A stretch of 64,000 bases of DNA from CAZSLI01 sp964607705 (GTDB taxonomy: Bacteria > Actinomycetota > Coriobacteriia > Anaerosomatales > PHET01), in assembly GCA_964607705.1 (NCBI GenBank), contig CAZSLI010000008.1, positions 25,531-89,530 of the forward strand, written 5' to 3'. The notes beneath the pieces are model-generated. The model was given only the letters and a program-made list of their open reading frames with translations, was not told where the DNA came from and searched no databases. Below are positions 16,828 through 25,435 of this stretch, one piece after another. Positions within the stretch are counted from its first letter, which is position 1. Every line of letters begins with the position of its first letter. The translations under genes and the position numbers were made by a program.

Positions 16828-17763
16828 GTGCCGTATCCGAAGGTGACGGTGGTCGGCGCCGGGCAAGTGGGCGCGACGGCTGCCGAGCTTCTGCTTCTCC
16901 ATGACGTAGCCGACGTTGTCATGATCGACGTGGCCGAGGGCATGCCTCAGGGCAAGGCGCTCGACCTGATGCATCTGCGCTCGGTCGAGCACTTCGGTCC
17001 CCGGGTCACCGGCACCAACGACTACGCCGATACCGCGGGAAGCGACGTGGTGGTCATCACCGCGGGTCTCCCTCGCAAACCGGGCATGACGCGCGACGAC
17101 CTCCTCCAGGCCAACAGCGGCATCATGCGCTCGGTCATCTCGCAGGCGGCCGCGGCGTCTCCGGATGCGGTCTTCGTCTGCGTGACCAACCCGCTCGACA
17201 TCATGACCTACCTGGCATGGAAGGAGTCGGGCTTGCCGTCCCAGCGCGTGCTGGGGATGGGTGGGGTACTCGACTCGGCGCGCTTCGCCTTCGCCGTCGC
17301 CGAGAAGACCGGCGCCGACATCGCCGATGTAGACGCGCTCGCCATGGGCGCCCACGGCGACGCGATGGTGCCGATGCCGCGCTTCACCACCGTCAAGGGC
17401 ACTCCGATCACAGAGCTCCTGCCCGCCGACGACGTCGTCGCGCTCGTCGAGCGCACGATCTTCGGCGGCGCCGAGGTCGTAGCGTTACTCAAGACCGGCT
17501 CGGCGTTCTACGCGCCGGCCGCGAGTATCGTCGCGATGGTGCGTGCGATTCTCGGCGATGACGGCTCGGTGCTCCCGAGCTGCGTGCTCCTGGACGGGCA
17601 GTACGGCATCTCTGACTGCTATCTCTCTGTGCCGGCGAAGCTCGGGCGGACCGGCGTCGTCGAGATCCCCGAGCTGCCGTTCAACGCCGAGGAGCTGGAA
17701 TCGCTGCGCGCATCGGCTGCGACTGTGGCTGCATCGCTCGATGACCTCGGGTTGCGGAGCTAG
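16828..17763 (+). CDS. mdh: Malate dehydrogenase (LDH-like type)
   Basis: 311 residues from a GTG with GGGAGGGGA upstream. Nucleotide fold motif VVGAGQVGATA near the N-terminus; substrate-binding R83 and R89 in LPRKPGMTRDD mark malate rather than lactate dehydrogenase; NPLD; catalytic His176 in GAHGD. Interconverts malate and oxaloacetate with NAD(H). It precedes the class I fumarase alpha gene by 1 nt, giving an oxaloacetate-malate-fumarate arm, usable oxidatively or reductively. Confidence 0.95.
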   Translation: MPYPKVTVVGAGQVGATAAELLLLHDVADVVMIDVAEGMPQGKALDLMHLRSVEHFGPRVTGTNDYADTAGSDVVVITAGLPRKPGMTRDDLLQANSGIMRSVISQAAAASPDAVFVCVTNPLDIMTYLAWKESGLPSQRVLGMGGVLDSARFAFAVAEKTGADIADVDALAMGAHGDAMVPMPRFTTVKGTPITELLPADDVVALVERTIFGGAEVVALLKTGSAFYAPAASIVAMVRAILGDDGSVLPSCVLLDGQYGISDCYLSVPAKLGRTGVVEIPELPFNAEELESLRASAATVAASLDDLGLRS

Positions 17764-17764
17764 C

Positions 17765-18607
17765 GTGCTGACCGCTGCCCGTCTCGGTGAGGCGGTGCGG
17801 GAAGCCGTGCCGATCGCCGCTTGCACGCTTCGCGAGGACGTGCGGCTCGCGCTCTCGACGGCGGCCAAGAGCGAGCGCTCTCCGCGAGGCCGCGTGGTTC
17901 TTGGGCAGCTGCTCTCGAACGCCGACCTGGCCCAAGACGACCGCGTGCCCCTGTGCCAGGACACCGGCTCGGTGTGGGTGCGCATCGAGCTAGGTAGCGA
18001 AGAGACGCTGACGGGCAACGTGCAGACCGAGGTCAACGCCGCGGTCGCCGCCGCATATCGCGACTCCGGCCTTCGCATGTCCCTCGTCAGAGATGCCCTG
18101 CTCGACAGGTCGAACACCGGGGACAACACCCCCGCATTCGTCGATGTCGTCTGGCGCCCGGGTACCGGAGCGACTGTTCACGTGATGCTCAAGGGCGGCG
18201 GTTCGGACAACGCGAGCCGAATCGAGATGCTGGCTCCGGATGCGGGTCTGGCCGGCGTGAAGCGAGTGCTTCTCGAGACGGTCGAGGCCAAGGCGACGGG
18301 GGCGTGCCCGCCGCTGCTCATCGGCGTGGGCGTGGGCGGAACCTTCGACAAGGTCGGCGGCCTCGCCAAGCGCGCGCTGTTGCGCGAGGTCGGAAGCGTT
18401 CCGAAAGACGATCGGGTGACCGCGATAGAGTCGGAGCTGCTCGACGCAGTCAACGCCACGGGGATCGGACCGGCGGGCCTCGGCGGCGACACTACCGCGC
18501 TGGCAGTGCACGTCGTGACAGCTCCCTGTCACATCGCGGCGTTGCCGGTCGCCATCAACATGGGCTGCTGCGCGGTACGAAGCGCCACCGTCGAGGTGGC
18601 TGGATGA
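17765..18607 (+). CDS. Class I fumarate hydratase, alpha subunit
   Basis: 280 residues from the GTG directly after the mdh stop. Fe-S dehydratase signatures are CQDTGS (Cys64), SNTGDNTP, the glycine-rich LKGGGSDNAS, ACPPLLIGVGVGGTFD and GLGGDTTALAVHV. The enzyme binds an oxygen-labile [4Fe-4S] cluster and interconverts fumarate and malate, consistent with anaerobic life. The matching beta subunit is encoded at 20091 but is separated by a transporter gene, an uncommon split. The stop overlaps the transporter start as ATGA. Confidence 0.93.
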   Translation: MLTAARLGEAVREAVPIAACTLREDVRLALSTAAKSERSPRGRVVLGQLLSNADLAQDDRVPLCQDTGSVWVRIELGSEETLTGNVQTEVNAAVAAAYRDSGLRMSLVRDALLDRSNTGDNTPAFVDVVWRPGTGATVHVMLKGGGSDNASRIEMLAPDAGLAGVKRVLLETVEAKATGACPPLLIGVGVGGTFDKVGGLAKRALLREVGSVPKDDRVTAIESELLDAVNATGIGPAGLGGDTTALAVHVVTAPCHIAALPVAINMGCCAVRSATVEVAG

Positions 18608-20094
18608 CCGAGCAGGTGACAGCGGTTCCCGTGAACGGCACAACGCCCCCTTCGGCACCCTCAAACGGCGCGTATCGCCGACTCATCGGCAATCAACACT
18701 TCCGGAGGCTGTGGTACGCGCAGTTCGTGAGTGGCATCGGCGACTGGCTCGTAATCGGCTTCCTCATGCCGCTGGTCACCAAGTTGTCGGGCGGATCCTC
18801 ATTCGCGGTGGCGGGCATCCTCATCGCGAAGATCATCCCTGCGCTCGTTCTTTCGTCGTTCACTGGTGTGCTGGTGGATCGCTTCGACCGCCGCAAGGTC
18901 ATGATCACGGCCGACCTCGTGCGTGCTGCGCTGGCGCTCATGTTGGTAGTCTCGAACTCGCTGTGGTTCATCTACTTCGCGGTGCTCGCCATGGAGACGG
19001 CCTCGCTGTTCTTCTGGCCGGCGCGCAACGCGCTCATCCCGTACCTGGTGGACGAGGACGACATCGTCTCGGCCAACGGCCTTGCCTACACCACGCAGCA
19101 GGCCAGCATGCTCATCGGGCTCACCGCCGCGGCGGGCATACTCGCAGGCTTCGAGGCGGCGGTCCGCTTCGTCATCAACGCGCATCTGCCCATCGTCGAC
19201 CAACTCGTCGGGCTGGCGGCCCCTGCGCTCCTCGGACCACGCGCGGGCGTCATCCTCGACGTCTTCACGTTCCTGTTCTCTGCGGCGATGATCTACACGA
19301 TCAAGACACCGGCCCGTCCACCGAGGCTCGAGGAGCACGTTGACGCGTCGCTTATCGGCCGGGACGTGGTCGAGTCGTTCCGATTCCTCGCGGCGCACCG
19401 AGAGCTCCGTGGCCTTCTCGTGATGCTCGGCCTCGCGATCCTCGGCGGCGGCGCGATAATCCCGGTCGGCACCACGTACGTTAACGACAACCTGACAGGC
19501 AACCTGCCCTTCGCGGACCGCTTCGCGCAGCTGCAACAGCTCACCGCCACGCCTACGACGTTCATGCTCGTCTTCATGGCGCTCGGCATGGTCGTGGGGG
19601 CCCTGTTCGTGCCGAGGATGGAGCACCGGTTCAAGCTCCAAGTCCTCTTCCCTGGCAGTGTCTTCGCCTTCGGCCTGGCGTTGTTCGGCTTCGCGAGTGT
19701 CAACACGTATTGGATCGCCGGCATATTCGGGGCGGCGGCCGGCGCCTGCATCGCCACGGTGACCGTCGCCGGCAATAGCTACGTCATCCGCACGACCAGC
19801 GACGATCTGCGCGGGCGGGTCTTCACGGCGATGGAGTCGGTGATCCGCGTCGCGCTACTCGGCTCCATGATCATCATGGCGCCGCTCGCCGACTTCATCG
19901 GCGGCCTCATCGAGAACTTCGTGGTGTCGCACGGACTTGCGCCGTCCTCCGTCACGATCACCGGCTCCCGCATCACCCTGCAGTTGTGCGCGGGCCTTGT
20001 CATGGCTGCGGCCGTTTACGGTTGGCGCGTGCTGCGCTGGCAAGAGTGCGAAGATCCCCCAGTCGCGCCCCCCGCCGAGGAGGTGCCCGCATGA
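18604..20094 (+). CDS. MFS transporter (DHA3-like exporter)
   Basis: 496 residues, about 12 membrane helices. N-terminal half: FRRLWYAQFVSGIGDWLVIGFLM, and the MFS loop VDRFDRRKVMITADLVRAAL. C-terminal half: RTTSDDLRGRVFTAMESVIR. These resemble macrolide or enterobactin exporters of the MFS DHA3 group. A longer than usual central region (~160-260) includes an inserted hydrophobic stretch. The gene sits between the two fumarase subunit genes with 4-nt ATGA overlaps on both sides, so it must be co-translated with them. A C4-acid transport role would fit the neighbours, but the sequence itself looks like a drug or siderophore exporter. Confidence 0.88.
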   Translation: MTEQVTAVPVNGTTPPSAPSNGAYRRLIGNQHFRRLWYAQFVSGIGDWLVIGFLMPLVTKLSGGSSFAVAGILIAKIIPALVLSSFTGVLVDRFDRRKVMITADLVRAALALMLVVSNSLWFIYFAVLAMETASLFFWPARNALIPYLVDEDDIVSANGLAYTTQQASMLIGLTAAAGILAGFEAAVRFVINAHLPIVDQLVGLAAPALLGPRAGVILDVFTFLFSAAMIYTIKTPARPPRLEEHVDASLIGRDVVESFRFLAAHRELRGLLVMLGLAILGGGAIIPVGTTYVNDNLTGNLPFADRFAQLQQLTATPTTFMLVFMALGMVVGALFVPRMEHRFKLQVLFPGSVFAFGLALFGFASVNTYWIAGIFGAAAGACIATVTVAGNSYVIRTTSDDLRGRVFTAMESVIRVALLGSMIIMAPLADFIGGLIENFVVSHGLAPSSVTITGSRITLQLCAGLVMAAAVYGWRVLRWQECEDPPVAPPAEEVPA

Positions 20095-20660
20095 GGGACC
20101 TCATCCGCCTCGAGCTGCCCGTGACGCGCGCGCGGTTGGCCGGCCTGACGGCCGGCGACGAGGTGCGTCTGTTCGGCGACGTCTTCACGGCGCGGGACGC
20201 GACGCACGAGCGGCTTCTGACCGCTCTCGACATCGACGGACACCTGCCGTTCGGGTTGGCGGGGCAGACGCTCTTCTACGCCGGTCCGACTCCGCCCGCC
20301 CACGGACGGCCCGCCGGCGCGGTGGGTCCCACGACCGCCAAGCGCATGGACGCCGCCACGCCGGCGCTGCTCGACGCGGGCATCGTGGCGACGATCGGTA
20401 AGGGGGCGCGCTCCGAGGCGGTCAGGCAGGCTTGTATCGACACGGGGAGCGTCTACTTCGCCGCAGTCGGTGGGTCCGCAGCGCTGCTTGCGACCTTCGT
20501 GACGGCGGCCGAGCCGGTCGCTTGGCCCGAGCTGGGAACTGAGGCCCTTGTGCGCATGACGCTCGCCGACTTCCCGGCATTCGTCGCCATCGACGCCCGC
20601 GGCAACGATCTCTACGCCGCAGCGCCCGTCGAGTGGCGCGAGGAGAGGGAGGCGTTGTGA
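20091..20660 (+). CDS. Class I fumarate hydratase, beta subunit
   Basis: 189 residues from the ATG overlapping the MFS stop. Family signatures: LTAGDEVRLFGDVFTARDATHERL near the N-terminus, VGPTTAKRMD, GKGARSEAVRQA, and a segment YFAAVGGSAALLATFV. This is the C-terminal half of the two-subunit Fe-S fumarase (TtdB/FumA-C-like) and pairs with the alpha subunit at 17765. Fumarate versus tartrate or related hydroxy acids cannot be separated by sequence alone, but mdh next door supports fumarate. The stop overlaps the tmk start as GTGA. Confidence 0.9.
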   Translation: MRDLIRLELPVTRARLAGLTAGDEVRLFGDVFTARDATHERLLTALDIDGHLPFGLAGQTLFYAGPTPPAHGRPAGAVGPTTAKRMDAATPALLDAGIVATIGKGARSEAVRQACIDTGSVYFAAVGGSAALLATFVTAAEPVAWPELGTEALVRMTLADFPAFVAIDARGNDLYAAAPVEWREEREAL

Positions 20661-21295
20661 GCGGCGGCCTGTTCATCACATTCGAGGGCGGCGAGGGGAG
20701 CGGCAAGTCGACACAGCTGCGGCTCCTCGCGCGCCGGCTCGAGGGCGCCGGTCTTCCCGTGCGCATGTTGCGAGAGCCCGGCGGGACGGCGGCGGGCGAG
20801 GCCATCCGCCACATCCTTCTCGATCCGGACCACGCCGGACTGGACGCACGGGCCGAGTTGCTTCTCTACGAAGCCGCTCGGGCACAGCTCGTGGCGGAGG
20901 TCATCGAGCCTGCGCTCGCAGCCGGTGAGATCGTGCTTTGCGACCGCTTCTTCGATTCGTCAACGGCATACCAGGCCTACGGCCGCGGCCTTCCGCTCGA
21001 GGAGGTCCGCGCTCTGAACGCCGCCGCGACCGGAGGTCTCGCACCCGACCGCACGCTGGTTCTCGATGTGGACCCGGCACTCGGCATAGAGCGCGCCACC
21101 GCGTCGGGCGCCGATCGCCTTGAGGCTGAGGACCGCGCCTTCCACGAGCGGGTTCGCGCCGGCTTCCTCGCGGTTGCCGAGGCGGAACCCGTGCGTGTGG
21201 TCGTCCTGAGTGCCGCCGGCACCGTCGACGACGTCTCCGCGTGCGTCTCATCGGCACTCGCCGACATGCCGCGCTTGTCAGAGGTATTGAAATGA
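20657..21295 (+). CDS. tmk: Thymidylate kinase
   Basis: 212 residues from the GTG at 20657, with GGGAGG just upstream and overlapping the preceding stop. P-loop FEGGEGSGKST, LREPGGT, and DRFFDSSTAYQAYGRGL are diagnostic. Phosphorylates dTMP to dTDP. Together with thyX (49538) and comEB (56547) it completes a route from dCMP to dTDP. It is coupled to holB by an ATGA overlap, a common arrangement in bacteria. Confidence 0.97.
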   Translation: MSGGLFITFEGGEGSGKSTQLRLLARRLEGAGLPVRMLREPGGTAAGEAIRHILLDPDHAGLDARAELLLYEAARAQLVAEVIEPALAAGEIVLCDRFFDSSTAYQAYGRGLPLEEVRALNAAATGGLAPDRTLVLDVDPALGIERATASGADRLEAEDRAFHERVRAGFLAVAEAEPVRVVVLSAAGTVDDVSACVSSALADMPRLSEVLK

Positions 21296-22425
21296 CCGGC
21301 GGGAGCCACTGCGCTTGGGACGACGTTGTCGGGCAGCCACGAGTGGTCACGCTCCTGCGCGGCTGCGTCGAGGCAGGTACCGTCTCACATGCCTACCTCT
21401 TCGTCGGCCCTCCCGGCGGCGGAAAGAAGACGGCGGCCCGCGCGTTCGCGTGCGCGCTGCTGTGCGAGGACAACGGGTGCGGAGCCTGCGGTTCGTGCAC
21501 GCGTGTACGGCGAGGTACCCATCCGGACGTTCACCTGATCTCGCCCGAGGGCGCTGCAGGCTACCTGGTCGAGCAGGTCCGCGACATCGTCCACGACACG
21601 AACCTCTCTCCCGTCGAAGGACGGCGCAAGGTATACATCATCGAAGGCGCTGACGTCTTCAAAGAGGCCGCCGCCAACGCGCTCCTCAAGACGCTCGAGG
21701 AGCCTCCGGGCGACGTCGTGTTCATCCTCATGTCGCACTCGCTCGAGCCCGTCACGCCGACCATCACGTCGCGCTGCCAGGTCGTGCGCTTCCGCCGCCT
21801 CGCGCCCAGCGAAGCGGCCGGCCTGCTCAGGCAGCAGACCGGCGCCGATGAAGGAGAGGCGATGGCGGCGTTAGCCGCGGCGGGGGGAGTGGTCGCTCGG
21901 GCGCGGGACTTCCTTGCGTCACCAGCCCGCCGCGAGGCACGCACGCGCATACTCCGCACGCTCAAGGACTTGGCGGCGATGGATGACCTCGACGTGCTCA
22001 CGGCAGCCAAGGACCTGCTGACCGCCGTCAAGGCGCCGCTCGAGGAAGTGAAGGCGACGCAGGCGGCCGATCTCGCCGAGCGTTCGGACTTCCTCGGCAG
22101 CTCGGCCACGAAGGCGGTGGAGGAGCGGCAGAAGAGGGAACTGACCGCTCGCGAGCGCGAGGGCGTCGCCGAGGTGCTCAATGTGGCGGAAAGCTGGCTA
22201 CGGGATTGCTTAACCATAGCGCAAGGAGTGCCCGACCTCGTGGTCAACGTCGACGCCATCGACGCCATGGAAGAGGTCGGCGCGGTGATGACGCCGGTGT
22301 CGGCGTCGCGTGGCCTGGCGGCCGTCAATCTCGCCCGCCGGCGCATTTCGTATAATGTGAGCCCCCAGCTGGCTATCGAGGCCATGCTGTTCGATATACG
22401 AGAGGTATTGAGATGCCCACGGTAG
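21292..22425 (+). CDS. holB: DNA polymerase III delta' subunit
   Basis: 377 residues from the ATG that overlaps the tmk stop. WDDVVGQPRV, Walker A-like GPPGGGKKTAA, a zinc site with four cysteines (CEDNGCGACGSC), NALLKTLEEPP and the sensor TSRCQVVRF show a clamp-loader AAA+ subunit. It helps load the sliding clamp. The 3' end contains a perfect TATAAT and overlaps ricT by 13 nt. Confidence 0.95.
   Translation: MTGGSHCAWDDVVGQPRVVTLLRGCVEAGTVSHAYLFVGPPGGGKKTAARAFACALLCEDNGCGACGSCTRVRRGTHPDVHLISPEGAAGYLVEQVRDIVHDTNLSPVEGRRKVYIIEGADVFKEAAANALLKTLEEPPGDVVFILMSHSLEPVTPTITSRCQVVRFRRLAPSEAAGLLRQQTGADEGEAMAALAAAGGVVARARDFLASPARREARTRILRTLKDLAAMDDLDVLTAAKDLLTAVKAPLEEVKATQAADLAERSDFLGSSATKAVEERQKRELTAREREGVAEVLNVAESWLRDCLTIAQGVPDLVVNVDAIDAMEEVGAVMTPVSASRGLAAVNLARRRISYNVSPQLAIEAMLFDIREVLRCPR
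22351..22356 (+). promoter_or_regulatory. Perfect -10 hexamer inside the 3' end of holB
   Basis: TATAAT in a GC-rich coding region, 57 nt before the ricT start. No matching -35 is seen. It may give ricT an extra promoter, or be a chance match. Confidence 0.3.
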
Positions 22426-23684
22426 TCGGTGTACGACTCCGTTTTTCGAAGACGCTCTGGTTCGACCCCGCCGGCTCCGAGCCGGTCGAGGGCGACACCG
22501 TCATCGTTACCACGGATCGCGGTACTGAGCTCGGCCGAGTCGTGCAGCCTCCCCATGAGGTCGCCGAGTCGGACCTGCCCGCACCGCTCAAGCCCGTCAC
22601 TCGCGTCGCGACAGCCGAGGATCTGGCTGTGATCGCAGGGCTCGAGGAGAAGGAGCGCGAGGCGATGCCGGTCTTCCGGCAGCTCGTGCTCGACCACAAG
22701 CTCGACATGAAGCCCATCGACGTCGAGTACCTCTTCGACGGCGATAAGGTCGTCTTCTACTTTTCCGCCGAGGAGCGTGTCGACTTCCGCGAGCTGGTCA
22801 AAGAGCTCGCGGCCCGGTTCCACGCTCGCATCGACATGCGGCAGATCGGCGTGCGCGACGAGGCCCGCATGGTGGGCGGTGTCGGCCACTGCGGCCAGAT
22901 GCTGTGCTGTGTGCGATTCGGCGGCGAATTCCAGCCTGTCTCGATCCGCATGGCAAAGGAACAAGACCTGCCCCTAAACCCCTTGAAGATAAGCGGGCTA
23001 TGCGGCAGACTCATGTGCTGTCTGCGCTACGAGTTCGACGCCTACAAGGACTACAAGTCCCGGGCGCCCAAGCGCGGAGCGATGGTGGAGACGCCGTCGG
23101 GCTCGGCTAAGGTCACGGACCTCAACACTCCGAAAGAGACCGTCACGCTGCGCCTGGAAGACGGGACGAATGTCACCCTGCCGCTCTCTGTGATGGGTTG
23201 CTCGAAGGGCAGTGGGTGCCCGTGCTCGGTGAGCAAGGAAGCGCTCGACGACGCTATGGCACCGTCGCCTATGGCGGTGGCGCTGGCCGAGTCGATCGGG
23301 AGCAAGGCCGCGGCCCAGCTCACGGAGATCGCCGAGGACAAGCCTGCGGCATCCGCCCCGGCTCCGGCCGAGGGCGGCGGACGTAGGCGCAGGCGTCGCG
23401 GTGGCGGAGGCAAGGCCGAAGGTGAGTCGGGCGGCGGACAGCAGCCCAAGGCCCAGCAGCCGAAGGCCGCCGGCGGCAAGAGCGACGCCGCGAAGGGCGA
23501 GGCTGCGAAGGGCCGGGTCCCGAGGCGGCGCAGCCAGCAGTCGGCACAGCCGGCCGACGGCCAGCCGCAGCCGGCTGCAGAGTCGGGGCCAAAGGCCGAG
23601 CAGGCCGAAGGCGACAAGCCGGCGCGCAGCGGGCGCAGGCGCCGCCGCCGCAGGTCCGGCGGAGGCGGGAACAAGGAGTCCTAG
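22413..23684 (+). CDS. ricT: PSP1/RicT-family protein with long basic tail
   Basis: 423 residues. The N-terminal ~260 match RicT (YaaT): GVRLRFSKTLWFDP at the start, RVDFRELVKELAARF, and the Cys motifs GHCGQMLCCVRFG, GLCGRLMCCLRYEF and GCSKGSGCPC, which in related proteins help hold Fe-S clusters. RicT with RicA/RicF promotes RNase Y-dependent RNA maturation in Bacillus. Here a ~130-residue low-complexity tail rich in Arg, Gly, Lys, Gln and Ala, with runs such as RRRRRGGGG and RRRRRRRSGGGG, is added. It looks like an RNA-binding RGG-type extension. The gene overlaps holB by 13 nt, as in many Gram-positive genomes. Confidence 0.93.
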   Translation: MPTVVGVRLRFSKTLWFDPAGSEPVEGDTVIVTTDRGTELGRVVQPPHEVAESDLPAPLKPVTRVATAEDLAVIAGLEEKEREAMPVFRQLVLDHKLDMKPIDVEYLFDGDKVVFYFSAEERVDFRELVKELAARFHARIDMRQIGVRDEARMVGGVGHCGQMLCCVRFGGEFQPVSIRMAKEQDLPLNPLKISGLCGRLMCCLRYEFDAYKDYKSRAPKRGAMVETPSGSAKVTDLNTPKETVTLRLEDGTNVTLPLSVMGCSKGSGCPCSVSKEALDDAMAPSPMAVALAESIGSKAAAQLTEIAEDKPAASAPAPAEGGGRRRRRRGGGGKAEGESGGGQQPKAQQPKAAGGKSDAAKGEAAKGRVPRRRSQQSAQPADGQPQPAAESGPKAEQAEGDKPARSGRRRRRRRSGGGGNKES

Positions 23685-23724
23685 ACTCCAAGGGGCGAGC
23701 GCCCCGAGCGTTGACAGGTGAATC

Positions 23725-23800
23725 GCCGACGTAGCTCAGCTGGTAGAGCAGCGCACTCGTAATGCGCAGGCCAGGGGTTCGAGTCCCCTCGTCGGCTCCA
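23725..23800 (+). tRNA. tRNA-Thr (anticodon CGT)
   Basis: A complete 76-nt cloverleaf including encoded CCA. Acceptor GCCGACG pairs with CGTCGGC; D-arm GCTC/GAGC; anticodon stem GCGCA/TGCGC around loop CTCGTAA, with anticodon CGT at 23758-23760 reading ACG; T-arm with GGTTCGAGTCC. It lies 40 nt after ricT and is followed by a terminator hairpin. Confidence 0.97.
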
Positions 23801-23810
23801 CGTAACTCAC

Positions 23811-23848
23811 GGGGACGGCTCCTGACCACAGGTGCCGTCCTCTTGCTT
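23811..23848 (+). terminator. Terminator after tRNA-Thr
   Basis: GGACGGC (23813-23819) pairs with GCCGTCC (23834-23840), extendable by two pairs, and is followed by TCTTGCTTCT. Confidence 0.75.
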
Positions 23849-24142
23849 CTGGGCTACCATCGGTGAGTGGCGCGGGCGCCGCTCGGCGGTCGCAGATCTC
23901 TCGAAATGCAGGAGGAGGCGCTTCGGGCACGAATTGCGCTCGGCTGTGCACCACGCAGAATCGACCCGATTTCGCCTTTCACCGCCACCAAACGTCCGCT
24001 CACCGATGAAAGCCGCCGTTCGGCTGGCGGCGGGACTTCGGGCGTTGATACTGTCCGACAACCGCGCGGGGCGCTCGGTCGAGACGCACGCGCGAAGAGG
24101 CGACTTACCGGTGCCTGGATCGAGTGAGGAGGCGTTACTCGG
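23849..24142 (+). other. Intergenic leader of the nuo operon (no gene recognised)
   Basis: About 294 bases between the tRNA terminator and nuoA. A short frame (23867-24127) is open but has no recognisable product and only a weak site. AT-richer patches around 23928-23985 may hold the nuo promoter (TTGCGC-N16-CAGAAT is a weak match). A good ribosome site (GAGGAGG) lies just before nuoA. Confidence 0.5.
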
Positions 24143-24505
24143 ATGAGCCTGGACGGCCTGGTCATTGCTGGCTTCATCATCGTCGGCGCGCTCTTCACCG
24201 CCGCGACCCTCACCGCCTCGTGGCTCGTCTCGCCGAGTAAGCCCAGTGCCGCGAAGTCTGAGACCTACGAGTGCGGGGTTCCGGCGATCGGCGGACCCTG
24301 GGTGCGCTTCCGTTCGGGCTACTACGTGTACGCCCTTCTGTACGTCATATTCGATATCGAGACCGTCTTCCTCTACCCCTGGGCCGTGACGTTCGGCCGG
24401 CCCGGCGTCGGGTGGTTCGTCTTCTTCGAGATGATCGTCTTCGTGACGATCCTCCTCGGCGGCCTCGTGTACGCCTGGAAAGAAGGTGCTCTCAGGTGGC
24501 GATAG
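24143..24505 (+). CDS. nuoA: Complex I subunit NuoA
   Basis: 120 residues, three membrane helices. Family motifs SETYECGVPAIGG and FRSGYYVYALLYVIFDIETVFLYPWA, with the conserved Cys loop and Asp/Glu pair. First gene of an 11-gene run nuoABCDHIJKLMN in canonical order. It overlaps nuoB by 10 nt. GAGGAGG lies 10 nt upstream of the ATG. Confidence 0.97.
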   Translation: MSLDGLVIAGFIIVGALFTAATLTASWLVSPSKPSAAKSETYECGVPAIGGPWVRFRSGYYVYALLYVIFDIETVFLYPWAVTFGRPGVGWFVFFEMIVFVTILLGGLVYAWKEGALRWR

Positions 24506-25002
24506 ATCGCTTTACCGGAGAGAACTCCACGATCTTCATCCGCAGCGAGCAGCTGTTCGACTGGGCACGCCGCCATTCGCTCTGGTACATGGCGTTCGGC
24601 ATAGCCTGCTGCGCTATCGAGGGCCTCATGCACGCCTCCGGGCCCCGCTTCGACTTCGATCGGCACGGCGTCTTCTTCCGCGCGAGCCCGCGTCAGAGCG
24701 ACGTCATGATCGTGGCGGGCACCGTGAACGCCAAGATGGCCGAGACGGTGAAGCGGCTCTACGATCAGATGCCCGAGCCCAAGTGGGTCGTGGCGATGGG
24801 TGCCTGCGCCTCGGCCGGCGGGCCCTTCCGTGAGTACCCCAACGTCGTCCTCGGCGTGGACAAGATCGTGCCGGTCGACGTGTACATCCCCGGGTGCCCC
24901 CCGCGGCCGGAGTCGGTCCAGTACGGGTTCCTGCGGCTCATGGACAAGATCAAAGAGCAGACGGAGGAGCGGCTTGAAGCCCGATCCGATGCTCATAACT
25001 AA
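24496..25002 (+). CDS. nuoB: Complex I subunit NuoB (cluster N2)
   Basis: 168 residues from the GTG at 24496, inside the end of nuoA; the frame is open further upstream but the family start is here. The four ligands of the [4Fe-4S] cluster N2 are present: the CC pair in GIACCAIEGLM, the Cys in MGACASAGG and the Cys in IPGCPPRPE. N2 passes electrons to the quinone. Extended frame upstream is a shadow over nuoA. Confidence 0.97.
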   Translation: MAIDRFTGENSTIFIRSEQLFDWARRHSLWYMAFGIACCAIEGLMHASGPRFDFDRHGVFFRASPRQSDVMIVAGTVNAKMAETVKRLYDQMPEPKWVVAMGACASAGGPFREYPNVVLGVDKIVPVDVYIPGCPPRPESVQYGFLRLMDKIKEQTEERLEARSDAHN

Positions 25003-25435
25003 GGTCCTCGGCGACGCCGGCATCGATGCTTCGCTCGAAGAGGCGCCGATCCTCGGCGGCCACGCGCGCATCGCGGCCGACGACGCACCTGCCGCCCTGC
25101 GCGTGCTGAAAGAGTGCCCGCGCGCGTACTCGTTCATGGTCGATCTCTTCGGCATCGACACGGGCGAGCATGTCGACGTCGTCTATCACCTGCGCTCGTT
25201 CGTGCAGGACGAGGAGATCCACCTCAAGGCTGCGCTGCCCTACGGCGGCACGCTCCACAGCGTGTGGGAGGTGCATCCGGCCGCGCTCATGCCCGAGCGC
25301 GAGTGCGCCGAGATGTTCGGCCTGAGGCTCGCCGGCCATCCCAACCCGAAGCACCTGCTGCTCACCGAGTTCGTCGAGCCGCTGCTCCTCAAGAGCATCG
25401 AGATCAGGACCCCCGAGGAGGCGCGCGACCGATGA
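24974..25435 (+). CDS. nuoC: Complex I subunit NuoC
   Basis: 153 residues from the TTG at 24974, chosen for GGAGGAG immediately upstream; an ATG at 24989 is an alternative. The 30-kDa subunit signature ALMPERECAEMFGLRLAGHPNPKHLLLTE is present in its usual C-terminal position, and VDLFGIDTGEHVDVVYHL precedes it. It overlaps nuoB by 29 nt and nuoD by 4 nt, and is separate from NuoD rather than fused. Confidence 0.95.
   Translation: MKPDPMLITKVLGDAGIDASLEEAPILGGHARIAADDAPAALRVLKECPRAYSFMVDLFGIDTGEHVDVVYHLRSFVQDEEIHLKAALPYGGTLHSVWEVHPAALMPERECAEMFGLRLAGHPNPKHLLLTEFVEPLLLKSIEIRTPEEARDR

Noticed and set aside
23711..23716. TTGACA consensus -35 upstream of tRNA-Thr
   Set aside because: It ends 8 nt before the mature tRNA, so any -10 would fall inside the tRNA. 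Probably chance.
23867..24127. 86-codon open frame before nuoA
   Set aside because: No recognisable domain, biased Arg/Ala composition as in GC-rich noncoding frames, and no good ribosome site. Treated as leader sequence.
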